Positions 25,207 to 33,326 of a stretch of DNA of 45,178 bases are shown piece after piece. The translations under genes were made by a program, and so were the position numbers. Under the pieces are notes generated by a model. That model had not been told where the DNA came from and did no database searches. It saw nothing but the letters and a program-made list of their open reading frames with translations. Source of the DNA: an uncultured Granulicella sp. GTDB taxonomy: Bacteria > Acidobacteriota > Terriglobia > Terriglobales > Acidobacteriaceae. Every line of letters begins with the position of its first letter. Within the stretch, counting starts at the first letter, position 1. The DNA lies in NCBI GenBank assembly GCA_903932155.1, contig CAIZFH010000293.1, positions 1-45,178 on the forward strand. Reading direction: 5' to 3'.

Positions 25207-26934
25207 ATGCTGCTGGAGCTGCGAGCGGAAAACTATGCGGTGATCGATCAAGCGGTGGCCAGTTTTGGGCCGGGGTTGAACCTGCTGACGGGCGAGACGG
25301 GCGCGGGCAAGTCGATCCTGATCGACGCGCTGGCGCTCTTACTCGGCGGCAAGGCTTCGAGCGATGTGGTGCGGCATGGCGCGGAGAAGGCGGTGCTGGG
25401 GTGCGTCTTCGAGGGGACGCAGGGAGCGGCGGCGATTCTGGAAGCGAACGGGATCGATGCGGGGGCATTCAGCGACGACATTCTGCTGCGGCGGGAGATT
25501 GCTGCGGGAGGCAAGGGGCGTGTCTTCGTCAACAACCAGCCGGCGACGGTGGCGGTGCTGCGGGAGTTGGCTCCGGAGTTGGGGCTGATCCATACGCAAG
25601 GGGAGACGCTGGGGTCGTTCGACCAGTCGCAGCAGCGGGGGCTACTGGACCGATTTGGTGGGATAGCGACAGAGGATGTAGCGGCGGCGTTTGCGGCTTG
25701 GCGGACGACGACGGAGCGGCTGGCGGAGCTACAGGCATCGGAGCAGGACCGGATGCGCATGGCGGACCTGTGGAGGTTCCAGGCGAAGGAGATTGGCGAC
25801 GCGCAGCTAACAGCCGAGGACGAGGACGCGCAGTTGGAGGCGGAGAAGCTGGTGCTGGCCAATGCGGAGAAGCTATATACGGCGGCGAGGAGTGCGCACG
25901 AACTGCTGTACGAGCAAGAGGGTGCAGCAGAGGCGACGCTGTCGGCGGCGTTGAAGCATGTAGAGGAGCTGGCGAAGTATGACACGCGGTTTGTGGAACC
26001 GGCGCGGCAACTGGCGGTGGCCAAGGTAGCGGTGGAGGATGTGAGCGCCGAGGCGAGGGACTTTGCGGAAAAGGTGCATGCATCGCCGGAGCGGCTGGCG
26101 GAGATTGAGGACCGGCTGGCAGCGCTGGACCGGCTGAAGCGAAAGTACGGGGGGGCGGGCGTGAGCCAGACGCTGGCAGAGGTGATGCGCTTTGGCGAGG
26201 AGGCGGCGCGGCGGCTAGCCGAGGTGGAGAACCGCGACGAGCTTCTGGCTGAGCTGCGGATTCGGCAGGAACAGGATGCGGCGGCGTACCGCGCTGTGGC
26301 TACGAAGTTGACGGCGGAACGGACGGCGGCGGCGGCGCGGCTGGAGAAGCTGGCGACGGTGGAGATCAACGACCTGGCGATGAATGTGCGCTTCAAGGTA
26401 CAGGTGACGGCTGTGGATGAGACAGCGAACTGGACGGCGCATGGGTGGGACCGGATCGAGTGCCTGATTGCGACCAACGCGGGTGAGCCGTTGAAACCGC
26501 TAGATGAGATTGCGTCGGGTGGGGAGATGTCTCGTGTGCTGCTGGCGCTGAAGGTGACGGTGGAGGAGAGCTTTGCGGCGGGTTCGGCGGGGCACGGCAA
26601 GAAGAAGGCGCAGCTTCCTACGCCGCGGATGCTGGTGTTCGACGAGATCGATATCGGGATTGGCGGAAGGGCGGCGGAGGCTGTGGGACGCAAGCTGAAG
26701 GCGCTGGCAAAACGGCAGCAGGTGGTATGCATCACGCATCTGCCGCAGATTGCGGCGTTTGCGGACCAGCATTTTCTGATTGAGAAGGCGGACAAGGGGG
26801 GGAGAACACGCACCAGCGTGCGCAGGATGGAGGAAGGCGAGCGTGAGCAGGAGATTGCAAGGATGCTATCGGGGGCGAAGTTGACGGAGAGCAGCCTGGA
26901 ACACGCAAGGCAGTTGCTGAAGTCGAGCCGGTAG
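25207..26934 (+). CDS. recN: DNA repair protein RecN
   Basis: A 575-aa SMC-like ATPase of double-strand-break repair. Walker A is GETGAGKS at 29-36. A central coiled coil spans about 160-375. The C-terminal half has the ABC signature region (EIASGGEMSRVLLALK), Walker B LVFDEIDIGIGG, and CITHLPQIAAFAD. Length is normal for RecN. The N-terminus MLLELRAENYAVID is the usual RecN start. No LexA box was recognised upstream (25110-25206), so damage control is not shown by the sequence. Confidence 0.95.
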   Translation: MLLELRAENYAVIDQAVASFGPGLNLLTGETGAGKSILIDALALLLGGKASSDVVRHGAEKAVLGCVFEGTQGAAAILEANGIDAGAFSDDILLRREIAAGGKGRVFVNNQPATVAVLRELAPELGLIHTQGETLGSFDQSQQRGLLDRFGGIATEDVAAAFAAWRTTTERLAELQASEQDRMRMADLWRFQAKEIGDAQLTAEDEDAQLEAEKLVLANAEKLYTAARSAHELLYEQEGAAEATLSAALKHVEELAKYDTRFVEPARQLAVAKVAVEDVSAEARDFAEKVHASPERLAEIEDRLAALDRLKRKYGGAGVSQTLAEVMRFGEEAARRLAEVENRDELLAELRIRQEQDAAAYRAVATKLTAERTAAAARLEKLATVEINDLAMNVRFKVQVTAVDETANWTAHGWDRIECLIATNAGEPLKPLDEIASGGEMSRVLLALKVTVEESFAAGSAGHGKKKAQLPTPRMLVFDEIDIGIGGRAAEAVGRKLKALAKRQQVVCITHLPQIAAFADQHFLIEKADKGGRTRTSVRRMEEGEREQEIARMLSGAKLTESSLEHARQLLKSSR

Positions 26935-26943
26935 GGGAGTGAA

Positions 26944-26976
26944 CCCACCCATCGCGATGAAGCTGCGATGGGTGGG
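26944..26976. repeat. Palindromic hairpin after recN, family CCCACCC...GGGTGGG
   Basis: A perfect 12-bp stem, CCCACCCATCGC (26944-26955) with GCGATGGGTGGG (26965-26976), 9 nt past the recN stop. There is no U-run. A relative with a different inner stem lies at 27492-27522, so this is a repeat family as well as a possible transcript end. Confidence 0.65.
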
Positions 26977-27119
26977 GCAACGGCGGCTGGAATCGGTTCG
27001 GTCATTGTGGGTACCCCCCCAGGGTACTTTTCGCAAAGTATTCAAAGTAAAGATTAAAGTATATGTACCGGTGGTATACGACCCCGGCGGCTGTGCGGCA
27101 CCCGTGAGGGAACCGTTAA

Positions 27120-27156
27120 AAAGCAAAAACCCGGCACGGTGCCGGGTTTTTGCTTT
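27120..27156. terminator. Strong bidirectional terminator hairpin
   Basis: A 17-bp stem (27120-27136 with 27140-27156), loop CGG. Core GCAAAAACCCGGCA pairs perfectly and is flanked by A-run and T-run on the two sides, giving a terminator shape on both strands. It lies 185 bp past recN and 410 bp past the minus-strand GH130 stop, between other repeats. Confidence 0.75.
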
Positions 27157-27164
27157 GCTAACTA

Positions 27165-27300
27165 CTTTATTTATACGCGGTGGAGGATAACTAGTATGCC
27201 AACTATTTTGAAGTTTTAAGTGGTTTGGATGGAGTGGGTTAGGGGAAATTTGGAGGTTCGAGGGTATTGACAAGAAACAGTGGTGAGTTGAGAACAGGCA
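27165..27300 (-). repeat. Dispersed intergenic element, copy 2 (inverted)
   Basis: In reverse complement this matches 726-890. The block at 27187-27209 is identical over 23 nt to 844-866; CTTGTCAA (27269-27276) and TGCCTGTTCT (27291-27300) also match in the same order. The two copies are 26 kb apart and in opposite orientation. Beyond the shared part the flanks differ, although palindromic modules sit next to both. Confidence 0.7.
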
Positions 27301-27345
27301 ACGGCAAAGACAATGACTGAGATTCTGGCTATGCCAGAATGACTA
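27301..27345 (+). repeat. Palindromic repeat module adjoining element copy 2
   Basis: A perfect 8-bp stem, ATTCTGGC-TAT-GCCAGAAT (27322-27340), sits inside flanks CAATGACTGAG and GACTAATC. The flanks match, in reverse complement, 361-402, and the adjoining GGCAACGGCAAA matches the reverse complement of about 460-471. Confidence 0.55.
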
Positions 27346-27491
27346 ATCTAAAACAAGCAAATGCGAAATGCGGGGGGCCCTCCGCTGCGGTCGGGATGGC
27401 GGTACAGAAACAACCGAAGGTGCTTCAACAAGCACAGGATGACGACGTTGTTTGGTCGAGGAAGACGGTCGTTTGCTACCGCAAACGATAA

Positions 27492-27522
27492 CCCACCCTT
27501 TCGCAAAGCGCGAAAGGATGGG
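27492..27522. repeat. Palindromic hairpin, second copy of the CCCACCC family
   Basis: CCCACCCTTTCGC (27492-27504) pairs with GCGAAAGGATGGG (27510-27522) with one mismatch. It shares the outer CCCACCC/GGGGCA shell with 26944-26976 but has a different, internally matched inner stem. Apart from this and the features listed separately, I see no gene in 26935-27567. Confidence 0.55.
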
Positions 27523-27567
27523 GCACCCGGCTGACGATCCCACGCGTCAGTTATGCTTTCGCAAGAA

Positions 27568-28596
27568 TTAAAATGTGTGGCTCTCTACCGAACTCAAATT
27601 GGAGTTCAACCATGAGAGCAGTCGGCGAATACTGCCCGTGGCCATTGCGATGCTGGTATCGGCCGCACCGTAATAGAGATGGATGGTGTCCCCGTCCTTG
27701 CCGATTGTCTGTCCACACGGAAACACGACGTCGTTGACGTCTCCGCCGCGCTCATAGGGAGCTTCGGGCCCGAATATCCATGAATTACCGCGCTGTAGAC
27801 ATATCTCCGGTCTTTCCAGATCGAAGAGCGCCAGGCCTAATCGGTAGATACTGCCAGACGCAGTCTGCCGTACTCCGTGGTAAATGACCAGCCAACCCTT
27901 GTCGGTTTCAATTGGCGGGGAACACAGTCCAATCTTGTTCGCATCCCACCATCCTCCACGCCGCGCTTCCAGGATCACCTTATGACCACCCCAGTGCGTT
28001 AGATCAGGCGAGTAGGACACCCACATATGCGTTCCCAGCGTCGTCATAGGCCGGTGGATCAAAGCCCATAGACCGCCAATTCTTCTCGGTAACAGAGCCG
28101 CATCCTTGTCTTCCGGCTGCATGATGACCCCATATCGCTCGAAACTCCTGAAGTCCTTGGTCATCGCGAGCGATACGCCAGGGCCTCCTCGCGCAAAGGA
28201 GGTATAGGCGATGGCGTATTGCTGCAGTTCCGGGATATATGTAATACGCGGATCCTCGATGCCCCAAAGTTCCTCAGGGTACTCCTTGGGTTCTGCCATC
28301 AACGTGGGGCGGGGATCGATTCTCCATCCGTCAACCCCATTTGCGGAACGCGCGGCGCAAAGATGAGACATCCCGGTCCGGTCTTCAACGCGGCACAGAA
28401 GCAAGGTATCTCCGTCCGCAAGCCGCGCCGCCCCCGCGTTGAAGACACTGTTAATCGGGTAGGGCCAGTCTTCGCGCCGGAGAATTGGATTTGCGGGACT
28501 GCGGACAAAAAGGGGTTGGTCCGTACTTTGTCGAGAATTCAGTTGCGCAATGACAACGGATTCCGCCGGGACGTCTATTGAGGGGATTGGACTCAA
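27568..28596 (-). CDS. GH130 family glycoside phosphorylase/hydrolase
   Basis: A 342-aa five-bladed propeller enzyme of the GH130 type. Typical segments are NPILRREDWPYPINSVFNAGAARL, RVEDRTG, EELWGIEDPRITYI (IEDPR is the hallmark), WWDANKIGLCSPPI, GWLVIYHGV, and GDVNDVVFPCG. GH130 enzymes phosphorolyse or hydrolyse beta-mannosidic links. The start is a TTG at 28596 whose last bases overlap the TGA of the upstream glycosyltransferase (TTGA), with AGGAAATGAG about 10 nt before it, so translation is coupled. No signal peptide, so it should act in the cytoplasm, probably on the product or substrate of its partner. Confidence 0.88.
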   Translation of the reverse strand: MSPIPSIDVPAESVVIAQLNSRQSTDQPLFVRSPANPILRREDWPYPINSVFNAGAARLADGDTLLLCRVEDRTGMSHLCAARSANGVDGWRIDPRPTLMAEPKEYPEELWGIEDPRITYIPELQQYAIAYTSFARGGPGVSLAMTKDFRSFERYGVIMQPEDKDAALLPRRIGGLWALIHRPMTTLGTHMWVSYSPDLTHWGGHKVILEARRGGWWDANKIGLCSPPIETDKGWLVIYHGVRQTASGSIYRLGLALFDLERPEICLQRGNSWIFGPEAPYERGGDVNDVVFPCGQTIGKDGDTIHLYYGAADTSIAMATGSIRRLLSWLNSNLSSVESHTF

Positions 28597-30974
28597 TGAG
28601 TAATACTCATTTCCTGATGCTGTTCGACTGCGTTTGTCACTTTAGCCGCCTGCATTTCCAGCAGCGCCATAAGGAATGAAAGCGTGGATTCAGCACCCTG
28701 ATTTTCGTTCACGCGGTCCGGATGAATGCCGTCCCGGCATCCACCTGTTGATGCGTCGTAAAGCGTTATCCGCAGATCGTTCTTGCCTAGAAACCACCGG
28801 AAAGCCCGCCATGCACTACCGTTCCATTGGCTCTCTTCTGTGAGTCTGTATACCTCCAGGCAAGCGGAGACGGTTGCGCATATCTCCACCGGCTGCTGAT
28901 CGAATCTCGCCTTCTCCTTTCCCTCTGTATAGAATCCGTTTGATCCAATCGGTACGACAATCTCCACATCGCCACAGTGTTGTTCGCCTACAAGCCACTT
29001 TAGAGAGTCCATGCCAACTTCGATCATTCTCTGGTTATCACTCCGCCACCCTGCCAGGATGAGCGCCTGCGATAGCCTTGCATTCGAGTATGACAGACTT
29101 TTCTCGAACCACTTCCAAGTCTCGGAGTGACTCTTCTCATAGATGTCCAGGAGGCGATTCGCAAGCTTGTTGCGAATACCCTGGATCACTCTGTCTCCTG
29201 GAAACCAATCAAGATAGGCTTGCATGCCAAGAATGGAAAACGCCCAGGCACGCGGGCTTGTGAATGTGAGTGTTGCAGGAACCGAAGCTTCAAACAGCCT
29301 TCCCACTGCACCTCTCAACCCTGCATCCCGCGAATGACCAAGCACCTTGCCCAGCGACCACAACGCACGTCCATGGCTGTCTTCCGACCCAACATCTTCC
29401 AGCCACTTGCGGTCGTAACTGAGAAAATTTCTGAACCTCCCGATATCGGTATTGAAAGCGAACCATAAAAAGGCCAGATAGCGATAGGAAAGGGATATAT
29501 ATTCCCGTCCGTCCGCATGCTCGAAACTTTCATCCAGCAGAATGGAAACAATCAGAGCGCGAGCGTTATCGTCAGTGGTATAGCCCTCGCGGGTGTTCGG
29601 TACGGTAAAGATGGCGTGCTGCAATATGCCGGTGTCGTCTGTCATAGTCAGCAGATGCTCTGTGTTCAACGCTGGCAGAAGGTCTACCGATTCGATAGCA
29701 GGTGCAACAGTTTTGGCGGCCCTTGGCCGTAGCGAGCGCTCGAAGCGTGCTCGCTGAAAGCTCGCCATGTAGGCCTGCGCGGTCTTGGGCCAGGTCGTTT
29801 CGCGGGAGTGCAAATACGCCCGCTTGCGCATGGCATGACGCTCTGCATCGTTCTCCAGCAACGCGAGTACAGCCTCAGCGATCACTTTAGGATTATCAAA
29901 CGGAACAATCACTCCACGCTTTTCCGCAAGCAACTCGTTGGCATGCCAGTACGGCGTGGATACGATCGCTTTCCCAGCGCCAAGCGCAATCGCAAGCGTA
30001 CCGGAGACAACCTGCGCTTCACCCTTATAGGGCGTGATGTAAATATCGCTTGCGCCAACATACTCTATTAGATCTTCCGCACTCACAAAACGATTGTTGA
30101 GAATTAAGTGATCGGCGACGCCAAGCTGCACTGCCAACGCCTGCAAACTTTCACGGTAACGCTCGCCCTCATGCCGGCGGACGTGCGGATGGGTCACTCC
30201 GGAGACAATATAGACTACGTTCGGTAGCCTTGCCAGAATCGCTGGCAACGCGCTGATTACGTTCTCAATGCCCTTGTTGGGCGACAACAACCCGAACGTC
30301 AACAGGACGGACTTGCCCTCTGTGCCGAACTTGTCTTTGAAGTAGTTGGGATCCATAAAGGGAATGTCCGGCACACCATGCGGAATGATGTCAATCTTTC
30401 CGTTGGGGACTGCATACACTTCTCGAAGCATCTGGGCCGCCAACTCGCTCATGACAATGAGACGGTCCGACAGTTGTGCGATCTCTTCCAGTACCATGCG
30501 TTGACTTGTGTCCGGCTCGCGCAGCACCGTGTGCAGCGTGGTCACAAGCGGCATCTTCAATTTGCGCAGCATAGTCAAGATATGACTGCCTGCTCTTCCG
30601 CCATAGATGCCGTATTCATGCTGTAGGCAAACCAGATCGTTGCCATTGAAATTAAGAAAATCAGCAGCTTGTTCGTAGGTAGATATCACATCCTGCTCAA
30701 TCTCCAAACGGACTCGTTCCGGGTACTTGTATTTACAGTCGGTATCGTTGACCGGAATTGCAAACAGCCGCCCAGTTCCGTATTCGGTTGCGAGAGCAGT
30801 GCATAGATCGGTTGTAAAAGTAGCAATTCCGCACTCGCGCGGCAGATAGTTTCCAACAAACGCTATGCGAGTTGGCAAGGGGGATCTGCTGGCCTTCAAT
30901 GCCACATGCAAAGCCTCTTCAATAACTGGCCCCAGGGACGCCGTCTTTGAAAACATTGCTACAGATTGCGACAT
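28593..30974 (-). CDS. GT4 glycosyltransferase fused to a helical (alpha/alpha toroid-like) domain
   Basis: A 793-aa two-domain protein. Residues about 35-410 are a GT-B fold, family GT4: RIAFVGNYLPRECGIATFTTDL, QHEYGIYGG, LLTFGLLSPNKGIENVISALP, and a donor-site stretch ITPYKGEAQVVSGTLAIALGAGKAIVSTPY. Residues about 430-775 are mostly helical with repeated Trp/Tyr-rich segments (YTTDDNARALIVSILL; AWAFSILGMQAYLDWFPGD; ENQGAESTLSFLMALLEM), resembling an alpha/alpha-toroid carbohydrate-active domain. The nucleotide-sugar donor is unknown. It is translationally coupled to the GH130 gene and starts 18 bp after a DUF3309 gene. Confidence 0.85.
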   Translation of the reverse strand: MSQSVAMFSKTASLGPVIEEALHVALKASRSPLPTRIAFVGNYLPRECGIATFTTDLCTALATEYGTGRLFAIPVNDTDCKYKYPERVRLEIEQDVISTYEQAADFLNFNGNDLVCLQHEYGIYGGRAGSHILTMLRKLKMPLVTTLHTVLREPDTSQRMVLEEIAQLSDRLIVMSELAAQMLREVYAVPNGKIDIIPHGVPDIPFMDPNYFKDKFGTEGKSVLLTFGLLSPNKGIENVISALPAILARLPNVVYIVSGVTHPHVRRHEGERYRESLQALAVQLGVADHLILNNRFVSAEDLIEYVGASDIYITPYKGEAQVVSGTLAIALGAGKAIVSTPYWHANELLAEKRGVIVPFDNPKVIAEAVLALLENDAERHAMRKRAYLHSRETTWPKTAQAYMASFQRARFERSLRPRAAKTVAPAIESVDLLPALNTEHLLTMTDDTGILQHAIFTVPNTREGYTTDDNARALIVSILLDESFEHADGREYISLSYRYLAFLWFAFNTDIGRFRNFLSYDRKWLEDVGSEDSHGRALWSLGKVLGHSRDAGLRGAVGRLFEASVPATLTFTSPRAWAFSILGMQAYLDWFPGDRVIQGIRNKLANRLLDIYEKSHSETWKWFEKSLSYSNARLSQALILAGWRSDNQRMIEVGMDSLKWLVGEQHCGDVEIVVPIGSNGFYTEGKEKARFDQQPVEICATVSACLEVYRLTEESQWNGSAWRAFRWFLGKNDLRITLYDASTGGCRDGIHPDRVNENQGAESTLSFLMALLEMQAAKVTNAVEQHQEMSITH

Positions 30975-30992
30975 TTTGTCACACTTTCATGG

Positions 30993-31148
30993 TCAAATCC
31001 TGCCTAATAGAATGAGTATGACGACAATCAAGAGGATCGTACCCAATCCTCCGCTGGGATAGTATCCCCAGTTTCTGCTATGCGGCCACCGTGGCCATGC
31101 ACCGAAGAGAGCCAATAGAAGAACTACGATCAATATCGTTCCCAGCAT
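30993..31148 (-). CDS. DUF3309 family small membrane protein
   Basis: A 51-aa protein: hydrophobic helix LGTILIVVLLLALFGAWP, a turn RWPHSRNWGYYPSGG, and a second helix LGTILLIVVILILLGRI. The W(G)Y-PSGGLG turn is the DUF3309 signature. A consensus ribosome site (AGGAGGT) lies 5-12 nt before the ATG. Function is unknown. It precedes the GT4-GH130 pair by 18 bp on the same strand and may lead that operon. Confidence 0.88.
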   Translation of the reverse strand: MLGTILIVVLLLALFGAWPRWPHSRNWGYYPSGGLGTILLIVVILILLGRI

Positions 31149-31308
31149 TTTTACCTCCTAGCATATTTGCATGCAGTCAGATTGCTTCATCGTGCTGCAA
31201 CGCCGCGCCGAGGCCTCAGCGATGTACCAGCACTTATTAGTGCAAATTTCCAATCATCGCATTGGCTGGGATATCGGATTGCGACCTTCGCCGTGAAACG
31301 ACCCTTCG

Positions 31309-31346
31309 GTTACACGCCTGAGCTCCAGTTACACGCCTGAGCTCCA
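31309..31346. repeat. Perfect 19-bp tandem duplication
   Basis: The unit GTTACACGCCTGAGCTCCA occurs twice back to back. It lies in the 423-bp gap (31149-31571) between the DUF3309 start and the esterase stop. Apart from this I see nothing convincing in the gap; the DUF3309 promoter should be near 31150-31250. Confidence 0.6.
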
Positions 31347-31571
31347 TTGGATGCAATTTTTGACCACCGCGAGAGGTCGGCGACGAACGCACGGTGCTGC
31401 TGACGTCGGTTCGAGGACGAAAACTACGACATAAGATGGAAATATGGGCTTGGGAGGAGGACTATCGATCTCAAAAAAAACGTCCATGCGGACCGGTTGA
31501 GCCGGCAGGGGTTATCGGTAAAATCGTACGTCCCGGATTTCAAACTGATCTACTGCCTGGCACCACGTCAG

Positions 31572-32741
31572 TCAATTATTTGCGCCGGCGATGGGATAGC
31601 CCTCCCAGATGTATTCGAGGGCTTCGGAAATGGTCTGGACGTGGACGGCGCGGTCGGTGTGGCCGGCGTTGCGGGCGAAGACGAACTGGTAGTGGTACTT
31701 CTTGGCGGCGAGGACCTTGGCCATGGTCTCGTTGGCGACGACCCAGTCGTGCATGTTGTCGCGCAGGGCGTTCATGTTGAGGTTGTCGCGGTCGCCGACC
31801 TCCATCCAGATGCGCAGGGGCTTGGCGGGGGAGTTGGGGATCAGGTGGGCATGAAACTCCCAGGCTCCGCCGGGAGTCGCGGGGTTGGAGGGCCACTGCT
31901 GGTTGACATAGGTGCCGGAGAAGGTGAGGACGCGGTGGTACCACTCGGGGTGATACCAAGCCATGATCATGGCGCATGAGCCACCGGAGCTACCTCCCAT
32001 GGTGGCCCGGCCGTCGGGATCGCTGGTGAGCTTGACGTTGGCGGTCTTCTCGGCGAGGGGCAGGACTTCCTTTTCGACGAACTCGGCGTAGAGGCCGGAC
32101 ATGGTGTCGTACTCCAGTCCGCGCTCGCTGCCCTGGGCGTCGCCGGTACCGTTGCCGATGGAGATGGCAATCATGACGGGAACGCGATGCTGGGCGATGA
32201 GGTTGTCGAGAGTGGTGAAGAGGCCACGGTCGATTCCGTCGGCGCCGACGATGAAGGGCGCGGCGACTCCGGGAACGTACTGTTTAGGGACGTAGACTGC
32301 AACGTGGCGGGTGTAGGGAGCGGGATGGCTGGTGGTGACGACCATTCGGGTGGGATCGGAGGGGTCCGCCGTGCCGAAGGTGCCGGGATCGCGCGCGATG
32401 CCGGGATAGAACTTGCTGTCGGCGGAGTTCATCGTGAACTCAAATACAGATCCCTGGGGGACGCCGGGCTGTACTGTTGTCTCCGGCGCGGACTTGTGGG
32501 TGGGGCCGAGGATGAAGTTGCCGTCTGTGGTGGCTGGAGGGACGGTGCCGTCAGGGAGTTCGGTTGCCGTGACGAAGCCGGGAGCGTGGGGGTCGCGGAC
32601 GGGCAACTGCGAGGCCGTTGGGCGCGGCGGTACGGGCGGGGCTGGAATTGCAGCGGGCAGGGTGGTCGGCGCCTGGGCGATTGCTTGGGTTGCCGCTAAT
32701 GTGAAGGTGAAGAGGAACGGAAGGGTCAGAAGACGCTGCAA
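31572..32741 (-). CDS. Secreted esterase D-type alpha/beta hydrolase
   Basis: About 389 aa. I prefer a TTG start at 32741: AGGAGT lies 6 nt upstream and the protein then opens directly with a signal peptide (QRLLTLPFLFTFTLAATQAIAQA); ATG 32798 would put 19 polar residues before it. A Pro-rich linker leads to an esterase domain (PF00756 type) from about 140 on: RHVAVYVPKQYV, the nucleophile motif GGSSGGS, and a late His in NAGHTDRAVH. Such enzymes include feruloyl and acetylxylan esterases and Fes-like enzymes; the substrate cannot be told. Likely periplasmic or extracellular. Confidence 0.85.
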   Translation of the reverse strand: MQRLLTLPFLFTFTLAATQAIAQAPTTLPAAIPAPPVPPRPTASQLPVRDPHAPGFVTATELPDGTVPPATTDGNFILGPTHKSAPETTVQPGVPQGSVFEFTMNSADSKFYPGIARDPGTFGTADPSDPTRMVVTTSHPAPYTRHVAVYVPKQYVPGVAAPFIVGADGIDRGLFTTLDNLIAQHRVPVMIAISIGNGTGDAQGSERGLEYDTMSGLYAEFVEKEVLPLAEKTANVKLTSDPDGRATMGGSSGGSCAMIMAWYHPEWYHRVLTFSGTYVNQQWPSNPATPGGAWEFHAHLIPNSPAKPLRIWMEVGDRDNLNMNALRDNMHDWVVANETMAKVLAAKKYHYQFVFARNAGHTDRAVHVQTISEALEYIWEGYPIAGANN

Positions 32742-32872
32742 GGGGGGACTCCTGGATGGTTGCTGGAATGGAGTGGGGGCCCGTGAAATAAATAGCATCT
32801 CACTGTCTGAATTAGCGAGTACAATCTTCGCACTCCTGGAAGATCGGAGTCTGCTCGTTTAGAGGAGGCACC

Positions 32873-33040
32873 ATGTCAACCACCCCTGTTCCAGTGAAAT
32901 GCGCCCACATGGCATGTAGCTGCATGGCCCCCGCAGGCAAGAAATTTTGCTCGACCCACTGCGAGGATACAAAGAGCCTGACATCTTTGGCGTGCCATTG
33001 CGGTCACGTTGGATGCGATGAAAAGGCAGTAGCGGCATAA
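32873..33040 (+). CDS. Metallothionein-like Cys/His-rich small protein
   Basis: A 55-aa protein with eight Cys (10, 15, 17, 26, 30, 41, 43, 48) and His at 12, 29, 42 and 45. The pattern KCAHMACSC, GKKFCSTHC, ACHCGHVGC is that of bacterial metallothioneins (SmtA/BmtA family), which chelate Zn2+, Cd2+ or Cu+. The C-terminal half resembles the zinc-finger part of SmtA. A strong ribosome site (GAGGAGG, 32863-32869) precedes ATG 32873. It is transcribed away from the esterase and is followed by hairpins, so it is likely monocistronic. A metal-responsive operator was not recognised. Confidence 0.8.
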   Translation: MSTTPVPVKCAHMACSCMAPAGKKFCSTHCEDTKSLTSLACHCGHVGCDEKAVAA

Positions 33041-33085
33041 AACGGAACGAGCGGAGACTGAGGACAGGGCGAAGTTTGCGGGATT

Positions 33086-33272
33086 GAACTTCGCAGGTGG
33101 AAGTTCTGTGCCGTCTTGCGAAGCCGATGGCAGGTTTGTACACCTGCCGTGAGCGATGAGCTTTGAGCTATGCGCGGGTTGTCGAAGGATACCTTGTGAT
33201 GCTGAGAGGGGATGGGGCCAGGACAACAGCAGATTCCCTTTCCACCCCAACGAGCAAACGCACTCGTTGGGG
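33086..33272. repeat. Hairpin cluster between the metallothionein-like gene and ispH
   Basis: Three clear hairpins: GAACTTC/GAAGTTC (33086-33106), GGCAGGT/ACCTGCC (33129-33148), and a perfect 10-bp stem CCCCAACGAG/CTCGTTGGGG (33245-33272). The last sits between AGCAGATTCCC (33228-33238) and GGAATGACAAAC (33286-33297), both of which occur around the palindrome near 425-456 (reverse complement). None has a U-run. Confidence 0.55.
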
Positions 33273-33326
33273 GCCCCGAGCTTCTGGAATGACAAACCAA
33301 GGGCGAGACACGGTATACTCAAACTT

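Noticed and set aside
25248-27005. 585-codon open frame antisense to recN
   Set aside because: Ser/Ala-rich shadow of a GC-rich gene; recN motifs on the other strand are complete.
31309-31346. Considered the 19-bp tandem repeat as a CRISPR remnant
   Set aside because: The two units are directly adjacent with no spacer and no cas genes are present.
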